This document shows positions 47,277 to 56,240 of a DNA stretch of 64,000 nt, piece after piece. Numbering within the stretch: position 1 is the first letter of the stretch; each line of letters starts with the position of its first letter. Under the pieces are notes generated by a model. The model worked only from the letters and a program-made list of their open reading frames with translations, had not been told where the DNA came from and searched no databases. The DNA comes from Isoetes taiwanensis (lineage: Eukaryota > Streptophyta > Lycopodiopsida > Isoetales > Isoetaceae), in contig JAJEKV010000413.1 of assembly GCA_021234155.1 (NCBI GenBank), positions 1-64,000 on the forward strand, given 5' to 3'. Made by a program: the position numbers and the translations under genes.

Positions 47277-48406
47277 TTATCTTCTTATGAACTGCCAAAG
47301 TTGATAAGGCATGAAGTGCCCACAATGATGCCTCGGCCTCAGCAGCAAGATCTCGTGCAACAAAGAGGACCTCCCGTTCCTTACATGCGGATAGGAAGAA
47401 GCGTGAGATGCTTCATCCAAAGTGGAGGTGTCGACTTCTTTGTCAATGTCCACAGACATTGCTTCTTCTTTGACTTCATCTTTCTCTTCCCGAGCATGAT
47501 CTTTATTCTCCAAAAAGTCCTCCCCTTCCTCATCGGGTTCCATGGTGACCTCAACATCATTGATATTGGGAACGTTAGGTCGCATAGCTGTGAAAGCTTC
47601 TGCAGAAGGTTTTGATGGGGCACCCTGCAACATCAAGTGTCGCAGCCTAGAAGGATATCCACGGGCTCAATATCCTCTGGCTAAAAGCTTAACAACCGCT
47701 GAACCTGTGGTGGAAACTCAGCTGGAGAAAAATTAAGGAAGTCGCCCATGCAATACTCATCGAGCTCATAGAGGACCTCAGTCTTCCGTTTGTGCTTGAG
47801 GTTGGCAATGAGACGGTAGATTCACATAATGTCGTCAAGCAGAAGATAGTCCTGCCCGCAGGCATAGACTACATGTATGGTATCCAGGCCAGTAAGCTTG
47901 GATCCCTGGCCCCAGGGTATTGGCATTTATTCGGTCAATTGCTTACATCGAACAAAATCGTCCTGACTGATGCACTCATCTTCCTCTTCAGTTGAGGGGA
48001 TTTGCATCTTCCCTTTCTCGGCAGGGATATCCTGATCTTCCATGTACTGGTCCATTAACATGGCTACGGCAAAGCGGACCTCAAAATAGGTCTGATCATC
48101 CAAGTGTATAATGGAAAGATGCTTAGCCCATCTAAAGAGGACCTTGGAGGTATGTCTGTCGTCCCCCATCATCTGCATCAGGATTTCTTGGCTAAAATAT
48201 AGCTGTGGGGGATTTTCTTTTGGAATATACTGGGGAACCATGTCTTGGATATAGAACTCAAAGAACTCGGCGTAGTTGGGGTGGACTTGCATGTTCCTAA
48301 TAAGATCTATATCCTGGAGCATATAGGGATGGAGAAGCTCAAAGGGAACCTGCGGATCCCAATGTTCCCCATCTAGATACCACTGTTGGTGTTCAGAGAA
48401 ATCCAT
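47277..48406 (-). pseudogene. Unknown protein C of the H3-related cluster, stop-riddled
   Basis: ATG at 48,406. A frame of 159 codons (MDFSEHQQWYLDGEHWDPQV, then LHPYMLQDIDLIRNMQVHPN) ends in TAA at 47,927-47,929. The same frame continues past TAA, TGA and TAG stops (GSKLTGLDTIHVVYACGQDY, KRKTEVLYELDEYCMGDFLN) to about 47,650, then shifts into PNINDVEVTMEPDEEGEDF and an acidic Lys/Glu-rich tail. The stops lie where CAA, CGA or CAG would be natural. Rich in Tyr, Met, Asp and Gln; no family recognised. It may be a separate gene or a downstream part of gene B. Confidence 0.45.
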
Positions 48407-48663
48407 GAAACAGGATCAAAGGAACAGAAGGAGAAAAGGTGCTTCAGTAAGACGAAAAGGAAGTGGGAACCCTAAAAGCAAAAGTAAATTTGAAACAGAC
48501 TAACTTCCAGTCAACTCATTGGCTATTTATTATTATTATTGTTATTTTTTCTAATTTCCTCTATTATTTATTTTATTTATTCATTCTATTTTTTTTTCCT
48601 TGAACATAACAAAAAATCTACACAAATTCCCATACAATATACACAAGACAAAAAGATTTACAT

Positions 48664-49168
48664 TTATATCAAAACAAATACACAATAAGATCGAGGTGCA
48701 AAACAAAAGTGTGATGCCCACCATCGGTGATCCCCTCGAATCCTCTGGGTAAGGTGCAAAACCTTTGGCATTATCAGAACGCGCTTGGTTTCAATAGCAC
48801 AAAGCTTAGCATCACCAAAAAGAGCCACCAAATAGTCCCCCATGGCCTCCTGCAAGGCAACGATGGCATGGGTCTGGAATCTGAGGTCGGTCTTAAATTC
48901 CTGGGCAATTTCCCGAACCAATTGCTAGAACGATAGCTTGCATAACATGAGCTTGATGGATTTTTGATACTTCCGAATCTCCCAAAGAGCTACCATGCCA
49001 GTTTTCCACCTAAGAGTATTTTTCTTGGCAGCTGTTGGCTTAGGGAGGGTCTTAATTGCTGTGGGACGGTATCCAGCCATGTTGAGCCAATCTTGGCGTC
49101 GACTAGAAGATGTGGCCTTGCCCATCCATCCCACAACTTGGATATATTCCTTATAGTTACCTCCCAAC
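48664..49168 (-). pseudogene. Histone H3-like protein
   Basis: The minus-strand frame reads VALWEIRKYQKS, then [36 protein letters not shown] and [12 protein letters not shown], ending near QRIRGDH (48,727). This covers the whole H3 fold (alphaN to alpha3), with clear similarity to canonical H3 over about 100 residues. One TAG at 48,925-48,927 stands at the Gln of the canonical LPFQ-RLVREIA block. The first part of the tail (AAKKNTLRWKTG) is diverged. The N-terminal side runs into KATSSSRRQDWLNMAGYRPT rather than a normal H3 tail. There are no introns. Divergent positions (Cys in KLMLCKLSF) exclude a recent copy of a replication-dependent H3. A centromeric H3 variant is possible but I see no diagnostic loop 1 insertion. 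Confidence 0.85.
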
Positions 49169-49170
49169 TT

Positions 49171-49933
49171 GTGCCACCTTCGTTTAATCGTGCATGGCTC
49201 AAGTTGATCGGCGTTCTGCTTAGCTTGGTTCTCAATTGCTCGTTTGCTTTTCTATGGGCATATGTCTCTCCAGGGCTTGCTGAACTTCAGTCCTCCTAAG
49301 CATGTCAGTGATGTATCTATCAGGCATGGCCCGCCTTTTCTAACTCTATAGTTTGTTGGCACTCAGAAGTAATATAGTCAAGGAAATGATCATATAAGAA
49401 ACCCTGAGTCTCCTCATCGTAATAGTACAAGGGTAAGGTAAGAGGGCATCCTTCAATGATAGCCTCCCCATTTCCCAAATATATATACCGAGCACCCCTA
49501 TCCGCTGGATCTCCATTGGCCGCTTCTCGTGCATCTGCCCCTATGGCCAGGTCCAAAACTCTCTGTGCCTCCACCCTCACGGTCTCCTCATCACTAGTGG
49601 TCGCTGACATAGGGGGATAGTACTTGATGAGGATCATGGCTTGGCCTAGCTGCTCCACGAGGGTGTATGTCTCACCCGCAGCATTAAGTTTGAGCAAGAA
49701 CCTCTCGGTCAGGTGGAAGATGGGGTAAGGCATCCGTCCTCTTACCTTGAGTTCGACCAGATGGGAAGCGTTGCTCTATTTTCATAGATCTTAATTGCCT
49801 CGAGTTCGACCAGAACGAAGCGCTAGACGAGTTGGTCGAGAAGGAGCTCAACTTTCTGGGGGTCTCCGGCAAGGTTATTTTCGAGCTCGACAAATAGATG
49901 TGTAATGTCAAGCATGTTATAAGTCTGGACCAT
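49171..49933 (-). pseudogene. Unknown protein B upstream of the H3-like domain
   Basis: ATG at 49,931-49,933 (MVQTYNMLDITHLFVELENN) lies about 185 bp downstream of a TATA element at 50,118-50,127. The coding trace continues through a TAG and a frame change into MPYPIFHLTERFLLKLNAAG, then EETVRVEAQRVLDLAIGADA and YYDEETQGFLYDHFLDYIT, ending in TGA at 49,320-49,322. An overlapping frame starts MPDRYITDMLRRTEVQQALE and, through several TGA/TAA stops, runs toward the H3-like block. Whether the H3 domain is fused to B or is a separate gene cannot be decided. A possible splice donor (caag|gtaag) lies near 49,750. No family recognised. Confidence 0.45.
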
Positions 49934-50117
49934 GGCTTATGGAGGTAAAGGAGAGAGACGCTGAGGTACAAGGTCGGGAGTCTGGCTATGGTGGAAGCAA
50001 CTTAAATCTGACAGTTATGGCGACTGGAGGAGGTAGGAAAAGACACAAAGAGGTCGGGAGGAAAAGTTACCCTGGAGCTGAGAGTAACTTGTGAGGTGCT
50101 AATGAATGGGCAAGCTT

Positions 50118-50127
50118 CTATTTATAG
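50118..50127 (-). promoter_or_regulatory. TATA element for gene B
   Basis: On the minus strand ctataaatag, with ATG about 185 bp downstream and a 71-bp palindrome about 180 bp upstream. Similar in sequence to the element at 51,614-51,623. Confidence 0.5.
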
Positions 50128-50306
50128 AGAAACCCTAATTTGAAAATCTTAGAATTTGGGACATTTTGGTCGTTTTGAGGTGGGAACTAGTATTTCTAGG
50201 ATAAATGAGGTCATAGACAAGGATTAGACTCTCAGAAAGTTCCATTGCAACAATCCCCATGTGATTTGAAGTTACTTTGGTTGAGTTATGAAGGTCTAAA
50301 AACTTG

Positions 50307-50377
50307 ACCACTCACATCATGCACCAGGAGGCAATTAGAATTATTCTGATGTGGTCCCTGTGCATAATGCGAGTGGT
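50307..50377. repeat. 71-bp imperfect palindrome, copy 1
   Basis: Starts accactcacatcatgcacc and ends tgcataatgcgagtggt. The ends pair over about 20 positions around a centre containing 'attagaattattctgatg'. It lies upstream of gene B's TATA element. Confidence 0.8.
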
Positions 50378-50808
50378 GGGCACTTGCTTGAATCAAAGCT
50401 GTGTCAAAATGGCGGAATGATGGAGTATTCTTGATCTACTCAATGAGTAAGGCTCGGATTTACCTTCTTTTTTCATTTTTGGTGCATCTAACTGGGTGAA
50501 CCCAAAATCTTATATAGATGCCAACCAAACTTTATCTTGGGATAAACCTAGCTAGATACAGATCTTTAGGCATACAGACGACCCTTTTCACATGCAATGC
50601 ACATGGTTACTTTTTGAATTGACGAACTCGTGCAAAACTTCTCGAGCCAAGTGTGCAAAGCTCACGGGGGAAATCAACAACCCATAACTTCTCTGATAAG
50701 ATCCTTCATTGCTCTGGCGTCGATTGAGTCTCGTCTATCTTCGCTGCCTTCTTCGGGTCCTTTGGTTCTTCTGATGGCAGCTTTAAACTTTCCATATCTT
50801 TGTCGGCT

Positions 50809-51509
50809 TCACGCTCTGCACAAATCGTACATTGTGAATATTAAGTATTTCAAATACTCGTCATACATCTTCTTATAGACCTTGTACTCGGCCGTCCTCT
50901 TCTTATACACTCTATCAGTGTTTAGAGTGTAAGCATCTCTCACTGCCTTACCTTCCTTTTTGGCATCAAGATCCAACCATACTAGATATGGCAGTGGGGC
51001 AGGGGCGTTGGTATCATCGCAAGGGTCTGCTTCTGTGGTAGCTCCTTTCTATGCAGATATGAGTTCCTCCTGTATGATAGCTTGATCTTCTGGCTATCTT
51101 GAAGATCGGGTGCTTTGTGGAGTGCATCCAACGTCCTTTTTCCTGCAACATGATCCCAGAGTAGGCAATATGCACTGTCTGTCTCAGTGTCAGACGAAGA
51201 TGGTGAGTCTTCTTTTTGGGGTCTCTCGGCTATTTTAATAACTGCATGGGTCTTCTTCAGTTTCCTCCTCGGAGGATCTTTTGCTGTCATATCCTTCCCC
51301 TTGGCCTCCTCTTCCTTCCTTCTCCTCGTTGTGCATGTGTCAAACTTCTCTCTCCTCCAGGATACCTTGGTCTTCTTTCTATGCTTGGTCTCCTCTTCAT
51401 TCTGCTTTCTCTTCTTTGCCTCTTCAGCCTTCTGTTCTACTGCATGAACTTGGGTGCTCAGCTTTTCGGCTTTTGACGGCTTCCTTGCAGTCTATTTAGT
51501 GGGGGCCAT
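50809..51509 (-). pseudogene. Lysine-rich protein A with a histone H3-tail-like N-terminus
   Basis: ATG at 51,507-51,509. The first ten codons read MAPTK, TAG, TARK: 8 of 10 positions match the H3 tail MARTKQTARK, with TAG (51,492-51,494) at the Gln position and Pro for Arg2. A Lys/Glu-rich probable coiled coil follows (HAVEQKAEEAKKRKQNEEE), then basic stretches (PPRRKLKKTHAVIKIAE) and an acidic Ser patch (EDSPSSSDTETDS) that looks like CK2 sites. A frame change near 51,010 leads to PLPYLVWLDLDAKKEGKAVR and KKRTAEYKVYKKMYDEYLKY, ending at TGA 50,809-50,811. TATA-like ctataagtag lies at 51,614-51,623. No H3 fold is present in this ORF. Family unknown. Confidence 0.5.
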
Positions 51510-51613
51510 GTTCAGCATAAGCTTGATCGCCTCATTGGCACCAAAAAAGTGGCTTGCAGGTCAGAGCTTGGCAAGATGAAAAAAAAAAACATTAATTCGG
51601 GTGCCTCGGGGGT

Positions 51614-51623
51614 CTACTTATAG
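51614..51623 (-). promoter_or_regulatory. TATA element for gene A
   Basis: On the minus strand ctataagtag, about 105 bp before the ATG at 51,509 and about 110 bp after the palindrome at 51,734-51,804. Confidence 0.45.
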
Positions 51624-51733
51624 GGTTGGCATTTTTTAGGGTTTCTTATGGAAAATTCAAGTTACTTAACTGTTTAGATAACGGGTGTTTGGCGGCTGCA
51701 AACATATCTTTTCTTTAAGGAGCTTTCTTTCCC

Positions 51734-51804
51734 ACCACTCACATCATGCGCCAGGACCTAATTAGAATTATTCTAAAGGGCTATCAACGCATGGTGCGAG
51801 TGGT
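51734..51804. repeat. 71-bp imperfect palindrome, copy 2
   Basis: Starts accactcacatcatgcgcc and ends cgcatggtgcgagtggt; same length as copy 1. Internal 'attagaattattct' is shared. It lies upstream of gene A's TATA element. Confidence 0.8.
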
Positions 51805-51811
51805 CGCTCTG

Positions 51812-51855
51812 AATATGTAGCATAATAATAGGGGGTTTTCTTTGTGTTTTTGTAC
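51812..51855 (+). repeat. Short dispersed repeat (partner near 55,207-55,245)
   Basis: 'atatgtagcataataa' followed by 'agggggttttctttgtgtt' recurs almost unchanged near 55,207-55,245, just before the long inverted repeat. It starts next to palindrome copy 2. Confidence 0.65.
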
Positions 51856-54190
51856 GCTTTTCACAAAGGTTTTCCTAAGATTTCATGGCGTATTCGAATG
51901 GATGTACTAATGCGTACATCTAGAGTGCACCATTTCTTAGTCGTTGATTTAGCTTTTTTTTTTTTCAATGGTCTAACATCCAAGGGCTCAGAACAGAAGC
52001 CCTCTTTTTTATTTTAGAGGCATGCAAGCCCTCTTTTTTATTTTAGAGGCATGCAAGCCTCGTGGATAGCATTTTAGGGCATTCTTTGCCCTAAAGCTTT
52101 GGCCATGAACCACTGTTGAAAAGATATTTGAAGCGGCCGATTTTACTGCGAGGTTTTCTTTGGAAGAATTTGAGTATCTTGAATTTAATAACCGGTGCAA
52201 ATCCAGGGCAAACTACGCACCGATTCTCACAAAATTAGCGGGGAAGACTTTGGAAATTTTAACGCGATCGGGTCGCCCAATTTAATGTTTCTTCTCCCGG
52301 TTAGATTCGAATGCTGGGAAGAGAGATTTAACGGCCTTAAGACCATCCTCTTCACATGGCTATCCTTATGCGAGCTCGAATTCTGGATTAGCCTTAGCAC
52401 CAGCACCAGCTCCAGCTCCTACGGCACAGAATCTGTTGCAACAGATATCCACTGGTTCTTGGCCAGAAAATAAATGTACTGGCTTCATTTTGTGTTTCTT
52501 GTAGGATTAGCGATGTTGTTCTTAAGGCTTACATGTACTTGAATGGCGGCAGGCGGATCGGAGAAATTTGGAAGAAAAAGTTAGCAACGTTAAACAAAAT
52601 GGTATTTGGAATTTCTAAATGCCTTGACTCTATGAAGGGGGATTTGGAGCAGCTGAAGATTTCAATAAAAGAGGCCTTTTCAGAATGTATGATTCTTGAT
52701 GTTGTTTTATTGTGATCAGTCTTTGCTAGTCATGGATTTCTGTTTCCGGCTTCTATTTTTTATTTGGACGCTGAAGCTAAAGCTGACTGGATGCCGACTT
52801 CTATCTTCTCTTTGGATGCCGATTGGAGTTGAAGAAACGTTCCTTTAGGAGGTAACGACCTCTTCTTTTAACAGAAATCAAAGCTACGGCTTAAAAGATT
52901 CCACTGATAGGTTTTAAGGGGGATCTTTTTACCCGGCAATGAAGTAATGGAACAAGCTCCAATAGATCGTAATTTGAAGGAAATGTTGTATAAAAATGGC
53001 TGAAGGAAATGTTCTATAAAAATGGGTTTCAATCATAAGTAGGCAGTTCCACCAGTAGATATGTTTTGCATGATTTTTGTGTCTCCGAGTTTGTTATTCC
53101 TCTGAATGTCTTTTTATTTCTGATTTTGGTTCACAGCTACTCCAAGATTTCGTTTGATTCAGATGGGCGATTCCATTTTCTATATTTAATTTCGTTTTGT
53201 CCTTCATCCTCTTAATTTTGTTTTGAAGGACGACTTAATCTCTGTGATGCATAATGAAATGAAGGTCTTTAATTTATCTTGCTTGTTCTCCTGTTTACTG
53301 TCTCAGGTTTCTGTGCAAGAGACACCAAGTTCTTCCAAAAAGTAAGACCAGAGTCTGTGTTCCATCCTCTTAGCAACTCTGCAATTATGATTAGGTCCAA
53401 CTGTAGAAATGAAGATCAAGTTCATCCATCTCCTGTTGCCACGCAATGAAAGAAAGGTCTTTCAAGAAATCAGCAAGTTCATCCATCTCCTGTTGCCACG
53501 CAATGCACAAGTAAAGAAAGGCAGATCTGCAAAATGTATGCACATCAAAGAAGAACACCCTAGAGCGAACAAAAGCTCTTGATAGTTCTTCAAAGGCATG
53601 CAAAGCCGCAAAGGAAGAATGCTATAACGGTATCCTTAGTACATATTGTCTTGGGTAACCAATTGTATCCAGTATATAGAATATGTAGCTTGAAGAAGGT
53701 AGGTATCAGTTATTGTGATTTGACTTCCCGGGTGGTTCATTTTGTAGGCAAAAAATTTACAGAAACAGAAATTTCCATGATGGTCGTCTTGTCATTGTTA
53801 GCATGTTTCTAAATTCTTAGTTTTGTTGTTGCACTTGTTCTTTTCAAATCTTGGTCTTGAACTAATGTTTTGTTTTTTAATAATGTGTTACCATTTGTCT
53901 ATTATCTATCATGGTATTATGTCACACTTAATATTAGGACTTCGAATCTAATGGCTTGTTTTTAGCTCTACTACAATTTTCTATTATGATTCATATGCAT
54001 GCAGAGATTATATGCACAATATTACATGCACTACGGAATCTCCATGCACAAATATTACATGCACAATATTACATGCACAATATTACATGCAGAAGTGTTT
54101 CTAAAATTGTTACATGCATTTATGGATTTCTTAGTGCCCTTCCATCCATCATTAGAGTATTAGGTAATGTCTATATCTACACCTTTACAC
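51856..54190. other. No gene recognised; short duplications
   Basis: Plus-strand frames at 52,195-52,473 and 52,533-52,715 look mildly coding-like (EEAFSE-type helices, KTILFTWLSLCELEFW) but no family is recognised. Tandem duplications occur at 52,001-52,056 (28 bp) and at 53,419 and 53,474 (about 30 bp, 55 bp apart). 'catgcacaatatta' is repeated at 54,010-54,090. Confidence 0.3.
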
Positions 54191-54197
54191 CATCCTT

Positions 54198-54792
54198 AAG
54201 GCCCCGAAGGGGCCAAAAATTTTTTTAGTTAACACAAACCATTAACACACAACTACCATTAACATTATTAACACAAACCATTGCATTTGACACATTTAAA
54301 TTAAAATCCCCCTTAAACCCCCTTTGGTTTGGGTGCATATTCACACGGGGGGTTACGTAGGGCAGCGAGAGCCCCAAAAAATTTACAATACATATACAAA
54401 ATTAACACCATTAAGTACATTCTCTCAAACCTTATAGTATTTTGCAAATCTTAATATACAGTATACAAAAACTTGTACATGCATACCCCACAAACGAGGA
54501 TTGCTATATGCGGTCCGGATCTTGGAATAAAGGGCAAATATGCCCATCCGACTCGTTGCCGAGCGTCACCCGCGATGTGAATATGCACCCAAACCAAAGG
54601 GGGTTTAAGGGGGATTTTAATTTAAATGTGTCAAATGCAATGGTTGTGTTAATTAATGTCAATGGTAGTTATGTGTTGGTTGTTAATGTCAATGGTTGTT
54701 ATGTATTGGTTGTTATGTGTTGGGGGGTTTAATTTTCACATGTTGGATGTTAATGGTTTGTGTTGCAAAAAGTTTTGGCCTTCGGGGCCTTT
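54198..54792. mobile_element. Inverted-repeat element, copy 1 (about 595 bp)
   Basis: Begins aaggccccgaaggggcc and ends ggccttcggggcctt. Arms continue through 'aacacaaaccattaac' and 'aaatcccccttaaacccc' to 'ttgggtgcatattcac', giving about 160-bp and 230-bp imperfect arms around a centre of about 220 bp. The first 20 bp is itself a small hairpin. No target duplication found and no ORF of note. Confidence 0.75.
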
Positions 54793-55309
54793 AGAAACAT
54801 CGCCCCCACAAGGTATTGGTTTCCGATTCTACAATGTAGTCTTTGCAAAACCCCTTTTGTTTCCTTCCTAAGATTTCTTTGCAGATTCAAGTTTAGGCCC
54901 TCTGTTTTGCTTCCAACTCTTGGATATTCCCGGGCTTGGGATTGTTCATAGCGTGCGACCTTTAGCTTCAATCAACAAGCGGATTCTTATGCACAACATC
55001 TGCGGATTATTCCCGCCCTTTTCCATGTCCTTGAGATCAATCAAGCGGTGGCCACAAGAATGCATTTATATTGTAGGTTTGGAACTTTAATCGAACCATA
55101 AGGTGAATCATGCATTACCTTTAAGCTAAAGATGGAGCATCCAAAATCATATGGATTGATAAACAATGGTGTCATTGTGAAAGAGAAATAGTTGTAGCGG
55201 AAGTAACAATATGTAGCATAATAACAGGGGGTTTTCTTTGTGTTGCAAACTTTATGACTTTTAGAATAATGGGATCAATCTGTTCTATCTATTCTATTCT
55301 ATTCTATTC

Positions 55310-56240
55310 TATGGTAACTTTTACTTATGTTCTATTTGTTTTATTGTGATCAAATGCAAAAGCTACATGTGATGAAAGCCTCAAATAAAATCTAGTTTTT
55401 TCTGGTTTGAATTCTAAATTTTTGTCACATCAGGGTGGCGTCCCTAAGGCCAGAAGGGAACCAAAAATTTTTGCAACACAAACCATTAATATTTAACATA
55501 TAAAAATTAAATATCTCAACACATAACAACCATTGACATTAACAACCAACACATAACTACCATTGACATTAATTAACACAACCATTGGGTCCAACACATT
55601 TAAATTAAAATCCCCCTTAAACCCCCTTTGGTTTGGGTGCATATTCACCGGGGGGACGGCGTTGAGCAACGAGTCGTTGGATAGGCATATTCACCCCTTA
55701 TTCTTTAATCTATACCGCATGCGTAAAGTTCCTCGTTTGTGGGGTATGCAAGTACAAAATTTGCTATCTTGTATAACAAGATTCGCAGCAAAATACTATA
55801 AGATTTCAAGAAAAATACTATATGGTGTTGATTTAAATGCGTGCAAAATACAATTATGAGGGCTCTCGGCGCCCTACGTCACCCCCCCGGTGAATATGCA
55901 CCCAAACCAAAGGGGGGTTTAAGGGGGATTTTAATTTAAATGTGTTGGACCCAATGGTTGTGTTAATTAATGTCAATGATAGTTATGTGTTGGTTGTAAT
56001 GTCAATGGTTGTTATGTGTTGGTTGTTATGTGTTGGGGGATTTAATTTTTATATGTTGGATGTTAATGGTTTGTGTTGCAAAAAAAAACTTTGGTACAGA
56101 CGTCACCCCTCCCAGGATGTGACAAAAATTTTAGAATTCAAACCAGGAAAAAAACTAGAATTCATTTGAGGCTTTCATCACCTGTAGCTTTTGAATTTGA
56201 TCACAATAAAACAAATAGAACATAAGTAAAAGTTACCATA
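55310..56240. mobile_element. Inverted-repeat element, copy 2 with extended arms (931 bp)
   Basis: The left arm starts tatggtaacttttactt and the right arm ends aagtaaaagttaccata. Arms of about 350 bp face each other across a spacer of about 225 bp. The outer 125 bp ('gttctatttgttttattgtg', 'gatgaaagcctcaaat', 'tggtttgaattctaaa') is absent from copy 1. The inner arms and spacer match copy 1, the spacer in reverse orientation. The left end abuts a TTCTA repeat. Confidence 0.85.

Noticed and set aside
18909..51509. Organelle DNA with U-to-C editing to explain stops at Gln/Arg positions
   Set aside because: The window has spliceosomal introns, LTR and LINE elements and nuclear genes, so it is nuclear; methylation decay is simpler.
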